Source: Pseudomonas frederiksbergensis (GTDB lineage Bacteria; Pseudomonadota; Gammaproteobacteria; Pseudomonadales; Pseudomonadaceae). From it: DNA of 64,000 nt. The position numbers were made by a program, and so were the translations under genes. The notes below the pieces were generated by a model that was not told the origin of the DNA, made no database searches, and worked only from the letters and a program-made list of their open reading frames with translations. Shown piece by piece: positions 47,101 to 55,661 of this stretch. The stretch's first letter is position 1. Each line of letters begins with the position of its first letter. The DNA is taken from NCBI RefSeq assembly GCF_003732665.1, contig NZ_MOBP01000009.1, positions 210,622 to 274,621 of the forward strand, written 5' to 3'.

Positions 47101-48099
47101 ATGCGCGAACGCACCATCGCCAGTCATTTCGCCCGTGCCGCCCTCGGTGGTGCGCGTCGGCGTGGCTATGATTATTGCGGCCTGTTGTTACAACTGGGAA
47201 TCAGCCCCGAGTTGCTCGACGAGCCCCGGGCACGCATCGCGCCGGAGCAGTTCACCCGGCTGATCCAGAGCCTGTGGCTGGCCCTGGACGACGAATACCT
47301 GGGATTCGGGCAGGCCCCGAGCAAACCGGGCAGTTTCGCCATGATGTGCCATGCCATCATCCACTGCCGCAACCTGGATAAAGCACTGCATCGCGGCTTA
47401 TTGTTTTATAGCCTATTCCCCGAGGCTCCGCGCCTGACCCTGAGCCGGGAAGGCGAAATGATCCGCCTGAGCCTCGACGATTCGCAGCTTTGGGACCCGG
47501 ACCACTTCCTCACGGAAAGTTTGCTGGTCATCTGGCATCGCCTCGGCAGTTGGCTGATCGGCCAGCGCATTCGCCTGGAGCAAGCGACGTTCAGTTATGC
47601 GAAACCCGAGCACGGGGCCGAATACGATCTGCTGTTTCCCTGCCATTTGGCGTTCTCGACGCAGCAAAGCAGCCTGGTGTTTCACAGCCGCTACCTGAAC
47701 ATGCCGCTGTTGCAGGACGAACGCACCCTCAAGCATTTCCTCGAACGCTCCCCCGCCGACCTGTTGTCACGCCCGGACGACGGCGACAGTTTGAGCAGCC
47801 AGTTGCGCCGCCTGCTCAGCCGCGACAGTGCGCGTTGGCCCGACCTGGAAGCCGTGGCCACGCATTTGCACATCAGCCCACAAACCCTGCGCCGGCATTT
47901 GCGTGAAGAAGGCAGTAGTTTTCAGGAATTGAAGGACCAGTTGCGTCGGGACATTGCGATTTATCACCTGGGGCGGGCGGATCTGTCGTTGCAACAGATT
48001 GCCGAGCAACTGGGGTTTTCCGAGCCGTCGGCGTTTCATCGGGCGTTCAAGAAATGGACTGGATTGACGCCGGGGGCTTATCGGGCGCAGGAGAATTGA
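47101..48099 (+). CDS. AraC-family transcriptional regulator
   Basis: The 332-residue protein has an N-terminal arabinose-binding-like effector domain (PF12625 type; DYCGLLLQLGISPELLDEPRARI...FARL) and a C-terminal AraC double helix-turn-helix (LEAVATHLHISPQTLRRHLREEGSSFQEL; IAEQLGFSEPSAFHRAFKKWTGLTPGAYR). It resembles the OruR-like branch, whose members often control amino acid or fatty acid catabolism. It is divergent from dctA across a 340-bp region. In P. aeruginosa a regulator also adjoins dctA (PA1184, from memory). Confidence 0.9.
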   Translation: MRERTIASHFARAALGGARRRGYDYCGLLLQLGISPELLDEPRARIAPEQFTRLIQSLWLALDDEYLGFGQAPSKPGSFAMMCHAIIHCRNLDKALHRGLLFYSLFPEAPRLTLSREGEMIRLSLDDSQLWDPDHFLTESLLVIWHRLGSWLIGQRIRLEQATFSYAKPEHGAEYDLLFPCHLAFSTQQSSLVFHSRYLNMPLLQDERTLKHFLERSPADLLSRPDDGDSLSSQLRRLLSRDSARWPDLEAVATHLHISPQTLRRHLREEGSSFQELKDQLRRDIAIYHLGRADLSLQQIAEQLGFSEPSAFHRAFKKWTGLTPGAYRAQEN

Positions 48100-48136
48100 A
48101 GGCATCTTCGGGCTTTGTGGTGGATGTGCCGGCCCC

Positions 48137-48228
48137 TCCGCGAGCAAGCCCGCTCCCACAGGAATCCCGGGTGTCCACAAATAATGCGTTCACCTCAGAT
48201 CCCCTGTGGGAGCGGGCTTGCTCGCGAA
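48137..48228. repeat. REPIN (head-to-head)
   Basis: Two GTGGGAGCGGGC units with CGCG ends outward and a spacer of about 45 bp, between the AraC gene and phoQ. Confidence 0.92.
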
Positions 48229-48259
48229 GAGGCCCAAAAGACCGCCATCAAACTACCGA

Positions 48260-49606
48260 TCAAACCACCGGAAAATGAATCCGGAACGCCGCCCCGCCCA
48301 ACGCCGAATCCCCCAGGGTCAATTTGGCGCTGTAGCTCTCGATGATGTCCTTGACCACCGCCAACCCGATCCCCTGCCCCGGATGCTGGCGATCTAGCCG
48401 TTCGCCCCTTTGCAGAATCCGCGCGCGCTGGTCCGGCGGCACGCCCGGCCCGTCATCTTCCACGCATAACTCAATCCCGCTCAGGGTTTCGCGCACGCTG
48501 ATGCGCACTTCGCTCAGGCACAGGCGATAGGCGTTTTCCAGCAGGTTGCCCATCATTTCCAGCAAGGCGCCCTGCTCGATCGGCACATAACAATGCTCGG
48601 GCAAATCGAAGGCTACCCGCACGCGTTTGTCACGGTAGACCTTGTCCAGCGTATCGCACAGGCTCTGCAGCACCGGGCGCAGGCGCACCTGATGGCGCAC
48701 CAGGCCACTTTTGCGCAGGCTGGCGCGCTGCAATTGGTAGCTGATCTGCTGGCTCATGCGTTCGATCTGCGATTGCAGGACCCAGGCCTGGTCGCGATCC
48801 GCCGGGCGCTGGGCCATGTCTTCGCTGACGCCTTGCAACACGGTCAACGGGGTTTTCAGGCTGTGGGCCAAATCGTCAAGGGAATCGCGATAGCGGCTGC
48901 GCTGTTCGCGCTCGCTGTGCAGCAAGCGGTTGAGGGAGCCGGTCAGGCGCAGCAGTTCCCGGGGGTGTTCTTCGCTGAGGCTTTGGCGGGTGCCGCTTTC
49001 GATTTCGTCCAGTTCCTGGCTCAAGCGGCGCAAGGCCTGCAAGCCCCAGGTCAGGCCGATCCAGAGCAACGCCAAGAGCACGAGTAACGCCGCGCCGAAG
49101 CCCAGATAGAGGTTTTCCCGCAGGCCTTCGACGGTGACTTCGTACTCGCGCACCGGTTGCAGGGCGACGATGCTGAACGCCGCGCTTTTGCCGCCGAGCA
49201 ACTTGACCTCGACGTCATAGACGAAGAATTCCTGGCCATTGGCTTCGCGAATCCGCGCAAATTCATTGCCGCGCCCGTCATAGCGCGGCTTGTAGTTGAT
49301 GTTCTCTTCCTGGGTGGCTTTCGAGCGCCAGACCAGATGCCCTTCGCGATCGTAGATGTAGCCGAGCAAGCGGCTGTCGGTGAGATTGAAACGCTCATCG
49401 GGCAACTGCAACGGCATCTGCAAGCGGTTGTTTTCCACCCGTGCGGCGGAGATCAACGTAGTGACGTCCGAGGCCAGGCGTTGCTCGATGGAATCCTGCA
49501 ACGCCAGGCTGAACGCACCCTGCATCGCCGGCAGCAACGCCAGCATGAACAACACCGCCAACAGCGTGGCGGCGAGCATCAGGCGAACGCGAAGGGAACG
49601 AATCAA
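48260..49606 (-). CDS. phoQ: Sensor kinase PhoQ
   Basis: The 448-residue inner-membrane kinase responds to low Mg2+ and cationic peptides. It has TM1 at about 9-30, an acidic periplasmic PAS-like domain, TM2 at about 165-187, HAMP, the PhoQ-typical H-box DDLAHSLKTPLTVLQ, then HATPase (GNLLENAYRLC; EDDGPGV; GQGIGLAVV). The start overlaps the phoP stop codon (ATGA). It is the third gene of the oprH-phoP-phoQ operon. Confidence 0.95.
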   Translation of the reverse strand: MIRSLRVRLMLAATLLAVLFMLALLPAMQGAFSLALQDSIEQRLASDVTTLISAARVENNRLQMPLQLPDERFNLTDSRLLGYIYDREGHLVWRSKATQEENINYKPRYDGRGNEFARIREANGQEFFVYDVEVKLLGGKSAAFSIVALQPVREYEVTVEGLRENLYLGFGAALLVLLALLWIGLTWGLQALRRLSQELDEIESGTRQSLSEEHPRELLRLTGSLNRLLHSEREQRSRYRDSLDDLAHSLKTPLTVLQGVSEDMAQRPADRDQAWVLQSQIERMSQQISYQLQRASLRKSGLVRHQVRLRPVLQSLCDTLDKVYRDKRVRVAFDLPEHCYVPIEQGALLEMMGNLLENAYRLCLSEVRISVRETLSGIELCVEDDGPGVPPDQRARILQRGERLDRQHPGQGIGLAVVKDIIESYSAKLTLGDSALGGAAFRIHFPVV

Positions 49607-50280
49607 GTGCAGCGCTCATTAAACAGGTAGCCGAGGCCGCGCACGGTGTCGATCGGCTTGAACCCCGCCGGGCCTTCGAGTTTGCGGCGCAAGCGGCCGA
49701 CCAGCACTTCGATCACGTTCGGATCGCGCTCGTCGTCGTCCGGATAGAGCTGTTCCATCAAGCGGTCCTTGGCCACCACTTGCTGGTGATGGCGCATCAG
49801 GTACTCGAGGATCCGGTATTCGTAGGCAGTCAGCGCCAGCGGCTGTTCGTCGAGGGACGCCTGCTTGCGATTGAGGTCGAGCAACAAGGGACCTGCGACG
49901 ATGGTCGACTGGGTGAAACCGCTGGAACGGCGCAACAAGGCATTGAGCCGGGCGTCCAGCTCTTCGAACTGGAACGGCTTGACCACGTAATCGTCAGCCC
50001 CGGCGGCCAGGCCTTCGACCTTGTCCTGCCAGTTGCCGCGAGCCGTGAGGATCAGGATCGGAAAGGTCTTGCCCCGGGAGCGCAGTTGACGAATCAGGTC
50101 GAGGCCGCCCATGCCCGGCAGGCCGAGGTCGATCACCGCCAGGTCATGGTTGAACTGCTCGGTCTGGTACAGCGCCTCTTCGGCGTTGGCCACGGATTCG
50201 ACCACGTGGCCACTATCCGTCAGGCGGGTTTGCAAGTGATGGCGCAACAGCGCTTCATCTTCGACGACCAGCAGTTTCAT
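49603..50280 (-). CDS. phoP: Response regulator PhoP
   Basis: The 225-residue OmpR-family regulator starts MKLLVVEDEALLRHHLQTR and has phosphoacceptor Asp in DLAVIDLGLPGMGGL, KPFQFEEL, and a winged helix (LTAYEYRILEYLMRHHQQVV; VEVLVGRLRRKL; TVRGLGYLF). It activates oprH and its own operon through direct-repeat half-sites. Upstream open-frame codons lack a ribosome site. phoQ is translationally coupled downstream; oprH precedes it by 120 bp. Confidence 0.95.
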   Translation of the reverse strand: MKLLVVEDEALLRHHLQTRLTDSGHVVESVANAEEALYQTEQFNHDLAVIDLGLPGMGGLDLIRQLRSRGKTFPILILTARGNWQDKVEGLAAGADDYVVKPFQFEELDARLNALLRRSSGFTQSTIVAGPLLLDLNRKQASLDEQPLALTAYEYRILEYLMRHHQQVVAKDRLMEQLYPDDDERDPNVIEVLVGRLRRKLEGPAGFKPIDTVRGLGYLFNERCT

Positions 50281-50400
50281 AACGCTCTCCCGGGCAAAAC
50301 AACATCTCCAGAGGTACGTGCGCGTACCTCGATGGCTAACATGGCGACGCCGGATCACCCGTTTTGGGTGACCCGGCGCAGGTCAGGCACCAACCGCTTA

Positions 50401-51003
50401 TTAGAAAGCGTAGTTGGCCGACAGGTACGTCTGGGCGCTGCTGTTCAAGGCCAGCGACCCTTGTTTGCTGCCACCGCGCTCGCTCATTTCGGTGCTGGCA
50501 TTGCTGCGCAGGTAACGGTAACCCAGCTCGACCGAGGTGTTCTGGGAAACTTGCTGCAACACACCGACCTGGCCGCCGAGGGCGTAACCGATGTCGCTGT
50601 CGCGGCTGAAGCCTGGGGACTCTTGCGTCATTTTGGTGATCCCCGCCGTGGCACCGCCGAACAACTTGGTGCTGCCGCCTACCGGGTAGAACAGATCGTA
50701 GCTGCCCAGCAGGTTTTCCTGGCGCAGTTTAATGCCATTGTGCGAGCCCGACACGTTGTCGTAAGTGGCGTAGTAACGGCCCTGGCTGTTTTGCTGGCCC
50801 AGACGCACACCCCAGGTGGTGTCCTTGCCGATCACGCCGTCGGCGTTCGGGCTGTTGAGGTTGTCGTTCAAGGCGTGGGATTTTTTAACCTTGTCGCTGG
50901 TTTGGCCGAGCGTCAGGCCGGCGAAGGTTTCGTCGGTGGCGTGGGCCGCGGCGCTGGCGCTCAAAACGGTGAAAGCCAGCAGCAGTTTTTTCAATCCAGT
51001 CAT
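50401..51003 (-). CDS. oprH: Outer-membrane protein OprH
   Basis: The 200-residue protein has a signal peptide (MTGLKKLLLAFTVLSASAAAHA) and eight amphipathic beta strands ending YLSANYAF. It matches P. aeruginosa OprH in length and in blocks such as LNSPN, QGRYYATYDN, KLRQENLLGSYD and LGYRYLRSNASTEM. OprH binds LPS and stands in for divalent cations under low Mg2+. It is the first gene of oprH-phoP-phoQ, with the PhoP half-site array directly upstream. Confidence 0.96.
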   Translation of the reverse strand: MTGLKKLLLAFTVLSASAAAHATDETFAGLTLGQTSDKVKKSHALNDNLNSPNADGVIGKDTTWGVRLGQQNSQGRYYATYDNVSGSHNGIKLRQENLLGSYDLFYPVGGSTKLFGGATAGITKMTQESPGFSRDSDIGYALGGQVGVLQQVSQNTSVELGYRYLRSNASTEMSERGGSKQGSLALNSSAQTYLSANYAF

Positions 51004-51051
51004 AGGAAGTTTCCTTATGCGCTATCGCTTTTTGGGTACGGGGCAAGGTTA

Positions 51052-51101
51052 CTGACCCGGCCCTGAACTCCCCCTGAACGCACTCTGAACCTGAGCTGAA
51101 T
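51052..51101 (-). promoter_or_regulatory. Five tandem PhoP half-sites with exact 11-bp period
   Basis: CTGACC, CTGAAC, CTGAAC, CTGAAC and CTGAAT begin at 51052, 51063, 51074, 51085 and 51096 (GTTCAG on the oprH strand). A GTTCAG-N5-GTTCAG direct repeat is the known PhoP box in Pseudomonas. The array lies 49 bp upstream of the oprH start codon. Confidence 0.85.
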
Positions 51102-51149
51102 CAAATCGACTAGGCTCAATTGACGACTTTCTTTGCAGGAGAACCAACC

Positions 51150-51941
51150 ATGCGCATGTTCCTCGCACTCGTCTTGCTGGCCTTGAGCGGGCTGACCCAG
51201 GCCGCGATCAAGACCCAGGAAATCCCGTACCAGAGCACGGATGGCACGAAAATGATCGGCTATTACGCCTATGACGACGCGATCAAAGGCCCGCGTCCGG
51301 GCGTGGTGGTGGTGCATGAGTTCTGGGGGCTGAACGATTACGCCAAGCGCCGGGCACGGGATTTGGCCGGGTTGGGTTACAGCGCATTGGCCATCGACAT
51401 GTATGGCGGCGGCAAAAACACCGAACATCCGAAGGACGCCATGGCCTTCATGCAAGAAGCGTTGAAGGACAGCGCGGTGGCCAGTGCGCGCTTCCAGGCC
51501 GGGCTCGACCTGTTGAAACAACAGCCGCAGACCAATCCGGACAAACTCGCGGCCATCGGTTATTGCTTCGGCGGTGGCGTGGTGCTGAATGCGGCGCGCC
51601 AAGGGTTGCCGTTGAAAGGTGTGGTGAGTTTCCACGGCGCGCTGGCGACCAATACCCCGGCGACACCGGGCAGCGTGAAGGGCAAAATCCTGGTCGAGCA
51701 TGGTGCCAAGGACAGCATGATCACGGCGGACAATGTGGCGGCGTTCAAGGCTGAGATGGACAAGGCTGGGGCTGACTACAAATTCGTCAGTCTGGCGGAT
51801 GCCAAGCATGGGTTCACCAATCCGGATGCGGATCGGTTGGGTCATGGCGATCATGGCGGGCCGGATATTGGCTACAACAAGGCGGCGGATGAAAGTTCGT
51901 GGGCGGATATGAAGGCGTTCTTCAAGAAAATCTTTGGCTAA
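51150..51941 (+). CDS. Dienelactone hydrolase family protein, secreted
   Basis: The 263-residue alpha/beta hydrolase has a signal peptide (MRMFLALVLLALSGLTQA), HEFWGLNDYAKRRARDLA, the nucleophile elbow GYCFGGG (Cys instead of Ser, about residue 138, as in true dienelactone hydrolases), Asp in HGAKDSMI and His in DAKHGFTNPDA. Periplasmic location is unusual for the aromatic pathway enzyme, so another substrate is likely. It is divergent from oprH, so the PhoP array lies in the shared promoter region. AGGAGA precedes the ATG. Confidence 0.9.
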   Translation: MRMFLALVLLALSGLTQAAIKTQEIPYQSTDGTKMIGYYAYDDAIKGPRPGVVVVHEFWGLNDYAKRRARDLAGLGYSALAIDMYGGGKNTEHPKDAMAFMQEALKDSAVASARFQAGLDLLKQQPQTNPDKLAAIGYCFGGGVVLNAARQGLPLKGVVSFHGALATNTPATPGSVKGKILVEHGAKDSMITADNVAAFKAEMDKAGADYKFVSLADAKHGFTNPDADRLGHGDHGGPDIGYNKAADESSWADMKAFFKKIFG

Positions 51942-51964
51942 CGCAGATAGACCGCGGTGCGGCC

Positions 51965-52040
51965 TTCGCGAGCAAGCCCGCTCCCACAAGTGATCTCCTG
52001 TGCGGCCTAGATCCTGTGTGGGAGCGGGCTTGCTCGCGAA
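51965..52040. repeat. REPIN (short spacer, head-to-head)
   Basis: Two GTGGGAGCGGGC units with CGCGAA ends outward. Confidence 0.93.
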
Positions 52041-52097
52041 TGGCCGCGCCGCCGATCCGAACCTTTGCACTACCCAGCCCCCGGACAACCCGGCAAA

Positions 52098-52832
52098 ATG
52101 CCCGCCATGACCTCGACCCCCGCCCTACCCGCCTGCTGCACCCCACTCGAAGCCCATTGGCCGTTGCCCTTTGTGCTGCCCGATACCGTGCTGCTGAGCA
52201 CGCACTTCGATACCTCAAAACTGGCCATCGATGACTTCCAGCGCAGCGCCATCGCGCCGCCGGCGAGCATTCAGCGTTCGGTGGCCAAGCGTCAGGCAGA
52301 ATTCCTGGCCGGGCGGATCTGTGCCCGGGCCGCATTGCAGCAGTTGGAAGGGCTGAGTTTTGTCCCGGAGATTGGCGAAGACCGCGCACCGGTGTGGCCA
52401 GCGCACATCACCGGCTCGATCACCCACAGCACCGGCCGGGCTGCCGCGATTGTCGCGAACAAGGCGCACTGGCGCGGCTTGGGCATGGACCTGGAAAACC
52501 TGCTCGACCACGAACGGGCCGAACGCCTGGCCGGGGAAATCCTCACACCGCCAGAATTGCAGCGCATGGCCGCAGGTGCGAAAGATCAACTGGCGCTGCT
52601 GGTGACCCTCACGTTTTCGTTGAAGGAAAGTTTGTTCAAGGCGCTGTACCCGATCGTCCAGCAGCGCTTTTATTTCGAACATGCCGAAGTGCTGGAATGG
52701 ACCGTGGACGGCCAGGTGCGGCTGCGGTTGCTGATGGATTTGTCCAGTGAATGGCGTAACGGCACGGAGCTGGAGGCGCAGTTTGGGGTGCAGGATGGGC
52801 AGTTGTTGAGTCTGGTCAGCATCAAGGCCTGA
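52098..52832 (+). CDS. pcpS: 4'-phosphopantetheinyl transferase PcpS
   Basis: The 244-residue Sfp/EntD-type enzyme transfers phosphopantetheine from CoA to carrier proteins of fatty acid, siderophore and other synthetases. The magnesium and catalytic residues lie in GLGMDLENLLD (about residue 137) and FSLKESLFKALYP (about residue 175). Blocks such as VAKRQAEFLAGR and EDRAPVWPA match PcpS of P. aeruginosa, where one enzyme serves both primary and secondary metabolism. The start MPAMTS at 52098 parallels that protein's MRAM; MTSTP nine bases later is an alternative. Confidence 0.93.
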   Translation: MPAMTSTPALPACCTPLEAHWPLPFVLPDTVLLSTHFDTSKLAIDDFQRSAIAPPASIQRSVAKRQAEFLAGRICARAALQQLEGLSFVPEIGEDRAPVWPAHITGSITHSTGRAAAIVANKAHWRGLGMDLENLLDHERAERLAGEILTPPELQRMAAGAKDQLALLVTLTFSLKESLFKALYPIVQQRFYFEHAEVLEWTVDGQVRLRLLMDLSSEWRNGTELEAQFGVQDGQLLSLVSIKA

Positions 52833-52857
52833 GATTTTCTGTGCCTGGGAGGGCCTC

Positions 52858-52934
52858 TTCGCGGGCAAGCCTCGCTCCTACAGGGGATCGTTGGTGTGGC
52901 GCAGATCCAGTGTGGGAGCGGGCTTGCTCGCGAA
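52858..52934. repeat. Mixed REPIN (GTAGGAG-type unit facing a GTGGGAG-type unit)
   Basis: The left unit is the CGCGGGCAAGCCTCGCTCCTAC variant and the right is the GTGGGAGCGGGCTTGCTCGCG variant. The two arms therefore come from different REP subfamilies. Confidence 0.88.
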
Positions 52935-52959
52935 GACGGCCGATCAATCAGCGCACCTC

Positions 52960-54570
52960 TCAACGCTTCTCCTGATTGCGCGGCCAACTCAAACTGAAAC
53001 ACGCCCCACCCAGGCTTTTGCTCTTGCTGATCAGCGCCCGCCCGTCATGCCAATGCACAATGCGCCGCACAATCGACAACCCCAAACCATGCCCGCCCGA
53101 CGCCCGGGTCCGGCTGTCATCCAGGCGCAAGAACGGGGTGAAGATTTTCTCCCAGGCCACTTCCGGCACACCCGGCCCGTCATCTTCGACGTCCACCCGG
53201 CAGCGCAACTGCCCCACCTGATAACTGACGGTCACCCGCGACTGCGCATGGCGCATGGCGTTGCTCACCAGGTTCTGCAAGGCGCGGTGCAGGTAGCGCG
53301 GCTCGGCTTCGACCCAGGCATCGTCGCAATCGGCGGCGGACAGGCACAACCCGCGCTGCACTGTGACTTCGGCGCGCAGCGGCGCCAGTTCCTCGATCAC
53401 CTGATTGACCAGCGCGTCCAGATCGACCCGCTGGAAATTCAGCGCCGGCGAGCCCTGCTCCAACCGCGCATACGTGAGCATCTCGTCCACCAGTTTGTCG
53501 AGGTCCTCGATGTCGTGGTCCATGCCTTCGCGGTATTTTTCCAGGGCCTGGGGTGTGGTGGCCGAGCCGATCATCTCCAGGCCAAACCGCAGGCGCGCCA
53601 CCGGGGTGCGCAGTTCGTGGGACACGGCGCGTACCAGTTCGCGCTGAATCGCCAACAACTGTTGCAAGTGCTCGGCCATGCCGTTGAACGCCGCCGCCAG
53701 CCGTCCGACCGAGTCCGCGCCCCGCGCCGGCACTCGGGTTTCCAGGCTGCCCTTGGCGATGCGCGTGGCGGCGGCTTCGAGGCCACGCAAGCGACGCTCC
53801 AGTTGCCGCACCAGCAGGTAGACGATCAACCCGATCAGGGTCAGCCCCAGCGCGGCGATCAGCACCAGCCACTCTGGCGGATACGGGTTCATCTGGAACA
53901 ACGGGCCGATTTCCAGGACCCACGGCGTGCCGACCATCCCGGCAAAGACCCGGATCGAATCGCCGCCCTTGCCCAGGGCCATCACCGTGTCGCCTTCGGA
54001 CACCCGGCGACTCTGATCCTCGTCCATGTCCGCCTGCTCGACCTTGACCAATCGCAGATCGAAGCCAAAACCTTTGTCTTCCTTCAATTGCGCCAGACGC
54101 GCAGGTTGCTCGGCGACTGGATAACGCACCAGTTCGTCGGCCAACAGGTAAATGGTGGCCCGGGCCAGTTGCTCGCTGATTTGCTGCACTTCGCCGGTGA
54201 GCACCAGTTGTTCCTTGTCGCTGACCAACCGATAGACCTTCGCCGCGTGAGGCCCGGTCTGCTCCACCAGCGCCTGGCCGCGCAGCACGCGGGTGCGCTG
54301 GGTCAGGTCGAGGTCGGTCTGGGAGAAGGTTTGCAACGCCAGCGGGATGCCCAACAGGCGTTCCCACACCAGTAACGCGCGGTGACGTTCGGTCTCGTTC
54401 ATCGGCTGCAGGTTGTCGGCCATCAGCGAGAAGGTGCCGTGGGCCAGGCGCTCGCGGTATTGCTCGCTGCGCACCTGGTTGAGCAGGTGCAGCGCCAGCA
54501 CGCCGAGCACCGCCACGAGGATCAGCGCCGCACACATGCCGCCGTAGATGCGCAGGAAGATCGAGTTCAC
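52960..54570 (-). CDS. Sensor histidine kinase (RstB-like)
   Basis: The 536-residue membrane kinase has TM1 at about 7-29, a large periplasmic domain of about 210 residues, TM2 at about 243-262, HAMP, H-box (VSHELRTPVARLR), N-box (QNLVSNAMRHA) and G-boxes (DDGPGVP; GGHGLGLSIV). It partners the regulator at 54567; the GTG start overlaps that gene's stop (GTGA). The pair equals PA1157/PA1158 next to nrdA in P. aeruginosa (from memory) and is RstAB-like. The signal is unknown. Confidence 0.9.
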   Translation of the reverse strand: MNSIFLRIYGGMCAALILVAVLGVLALHLLNQVRSEQYRERLAHGTFSLMADNLQPMNETERHRALLVWERLLGIPLALQTFSQTDLDLTQRTRVLRGQALVEQTGPHAAKVYRLVSDKEQLVLTGEVQQISEQLARATIYLLADELVRYPVAEQPARLAQLKEDKGFGFDLRLVKVEQADMDEDQSRRVSEGDTVMALGKGGDSIRVFAGMVGTPWVLEIGPLFQMNPYPPEWLVLIAALGLTLIGLIVYLLVRQLERRLRGLEAAATRIAKGSLETRVPARGADSVGRLAAAFNGMAEHLQQLLAIQRELVRAVSHELRTPVARLRFGLEMIGSATTPQALEKYREGMDHDIEDLDKLVDEMLTYARLEQGSPALNFQRVDLDALVNQVIEELAPLRAEVTVQRGLCLSAADCDDAWVEAEPRYLHRALQNLVSNAMRHAQSRVTVSYQVGQLRCRVDVEDDGPGVPEVAWEKIFTPFLRLDDSRTRASGGHGLGLSIVRRIVHWHDGRALISKSKSLGGACFSLSWPRNQEKR

Positions 54571-55283
54571 AGCGTGCAGGCTTCCGGTACGAACAGATAA
54601 CCCTTGCTGCGCACGGTCTTGATCAGGCGTGGATGCTCCGGGTCGTCGCCGATTTTCGGGCGGATGCGCGAGATGCGCACGTCGATGGAGCGGTCCTGGC
54701 CGTCGTAGCCGATACCGCGCAGGGCGGTGAAGATTTCTTCCCGGGACAGGATGCGCCCGGCGTTGGCCACCAGCAGCCACAGCAGGTCGAACTCGGCGCT
54801 GGTCAGTTCGATGCCGTTGTCGTTGAGCCAGGCTTCGCGCAGCGCGTTGTCCACCACCAACGGGCCGAATTGCAAACGGCGGAGTTTTTCCGGGGCCACT
54901 TCCGGTGCTTCGCTACGGCGCAACAACGCCTGGATGCGCGCCAGCAACAAGCGTGGGCGCACCGGTTTGCACACGTAGTCGTCGGCGCCCAGGTCCAGGC
55001 CAAGGATCTGATCGGTGTCATCGGTGCGGGCGGTGAGCATCAGGATCGGGCCGTCGTACTTGTCGCGCACCTTGCGGCAGATGCTCAGGCCATCCTCGCC
55101 GGGGAGCATCAGGTCGAGAATCACCAGGTCCGGTTGTTCCTTGATGATCCGCGCGGCGGCCAGGGCACCGTTGCCTTCGATCGATACGCGCAGGCCATTG
55201 GCTTCGAGGTAATCGCGGGTCAGTTCGGCCAGACGCTGGTCGTCTTCGACAATCAATACCTGCCAGGCTTCTTGCTGCTCCAC
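54567..55283 (-). CDS. OmpR-family response regulator (RstA-like)
   Basis: The 238-residue regulator has a receiver (VLIVEDDQRLAELTRDYL; Asp in DLVILDLMLPGEDG; VCKPVRPRLLLAR) and a winged helix (LTSAEFDLLWLLVANAGRILSREEIF; IKTVRSKGYLFVPE). It is transcribed with the kinase and divergently from nrdA. The gap to nrdA is 733 bp. Confidence 0.93.
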   Translation of the reverse strand: MEQQEAWQVLIVEDDQRLAELTRDYLEANGLRVSIEGNGALAAARIIKEQPDLVILDLMLPGEDGLSICRKVRDKYDGPILMLTARTDDTDQILGLDLGADDYVCKPVRPRLLLARIQALLRRSEAPEVAPEKLRRLQFGPLVVDNALREAWLNDNGIELTSAEFDLLWLLVANAGRILSREEIFTALRGIGYDGQDRSIDVRISRIRPKIGDDPEHPRLIKTVRSKGYLFVPEACTL

Positions 55284-55574
55284 GGTGACCTCTGCTTGCC
55301 AACAACACTAATAAGGAAGGATCCACCCGTCTTTTTGTAATGATTGGGGAGGATAAGAATGCGTGTATACCGGCCGATTGTATAAACGCCGCTCAACGAG
55401 AAAACAAGTCGGCAAATGCGTTCGGACAACCGGGGATTTTGTGATAGGGTTCGCGCCCTTAAAAAACCGCCCGGACTGTTTTCGGTTGTGAAAATACCGT
55501 GACAAACGGTCTACTCCAGTAGGGTCGCGGCCTACACGCTCTTTCTACGTTTCACACACAATTTACGCACAGGT

Positions 55575-55583
55575 TTATCCACA
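55575..55583 (+). promoter_or_regulatory. DnaA box
   Basis: TTATCCACA is an exact match to the high-affinity DnaA box. DnaA boxes regulate nrdAB in E. coli. A single isolated box can also occur by chance. Confidence 0.55.
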
Positions 55584-55637
55584 GGTAGTACGTTGCAATC
55601 ACCCCCCAAAACGCATTATCTTGTACCTCGTCGCTGA

Positions 55638-55661
55638 AAAAACCCTACATGTAGGGTTTTT
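55638..55661 (+). terminator. Perfect 24-bp palindrome with A/T flanks in the nrdA leader
   Basis: AAAAACCCTACA and its complement TGTAGGGTTTTT meet without a spacer. As RNA it would form a hairpin with a T-tract, a terminator-like or attenuator-like structure; as DNA it is a symmetrical operator-like site. Confidence 0.5.
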
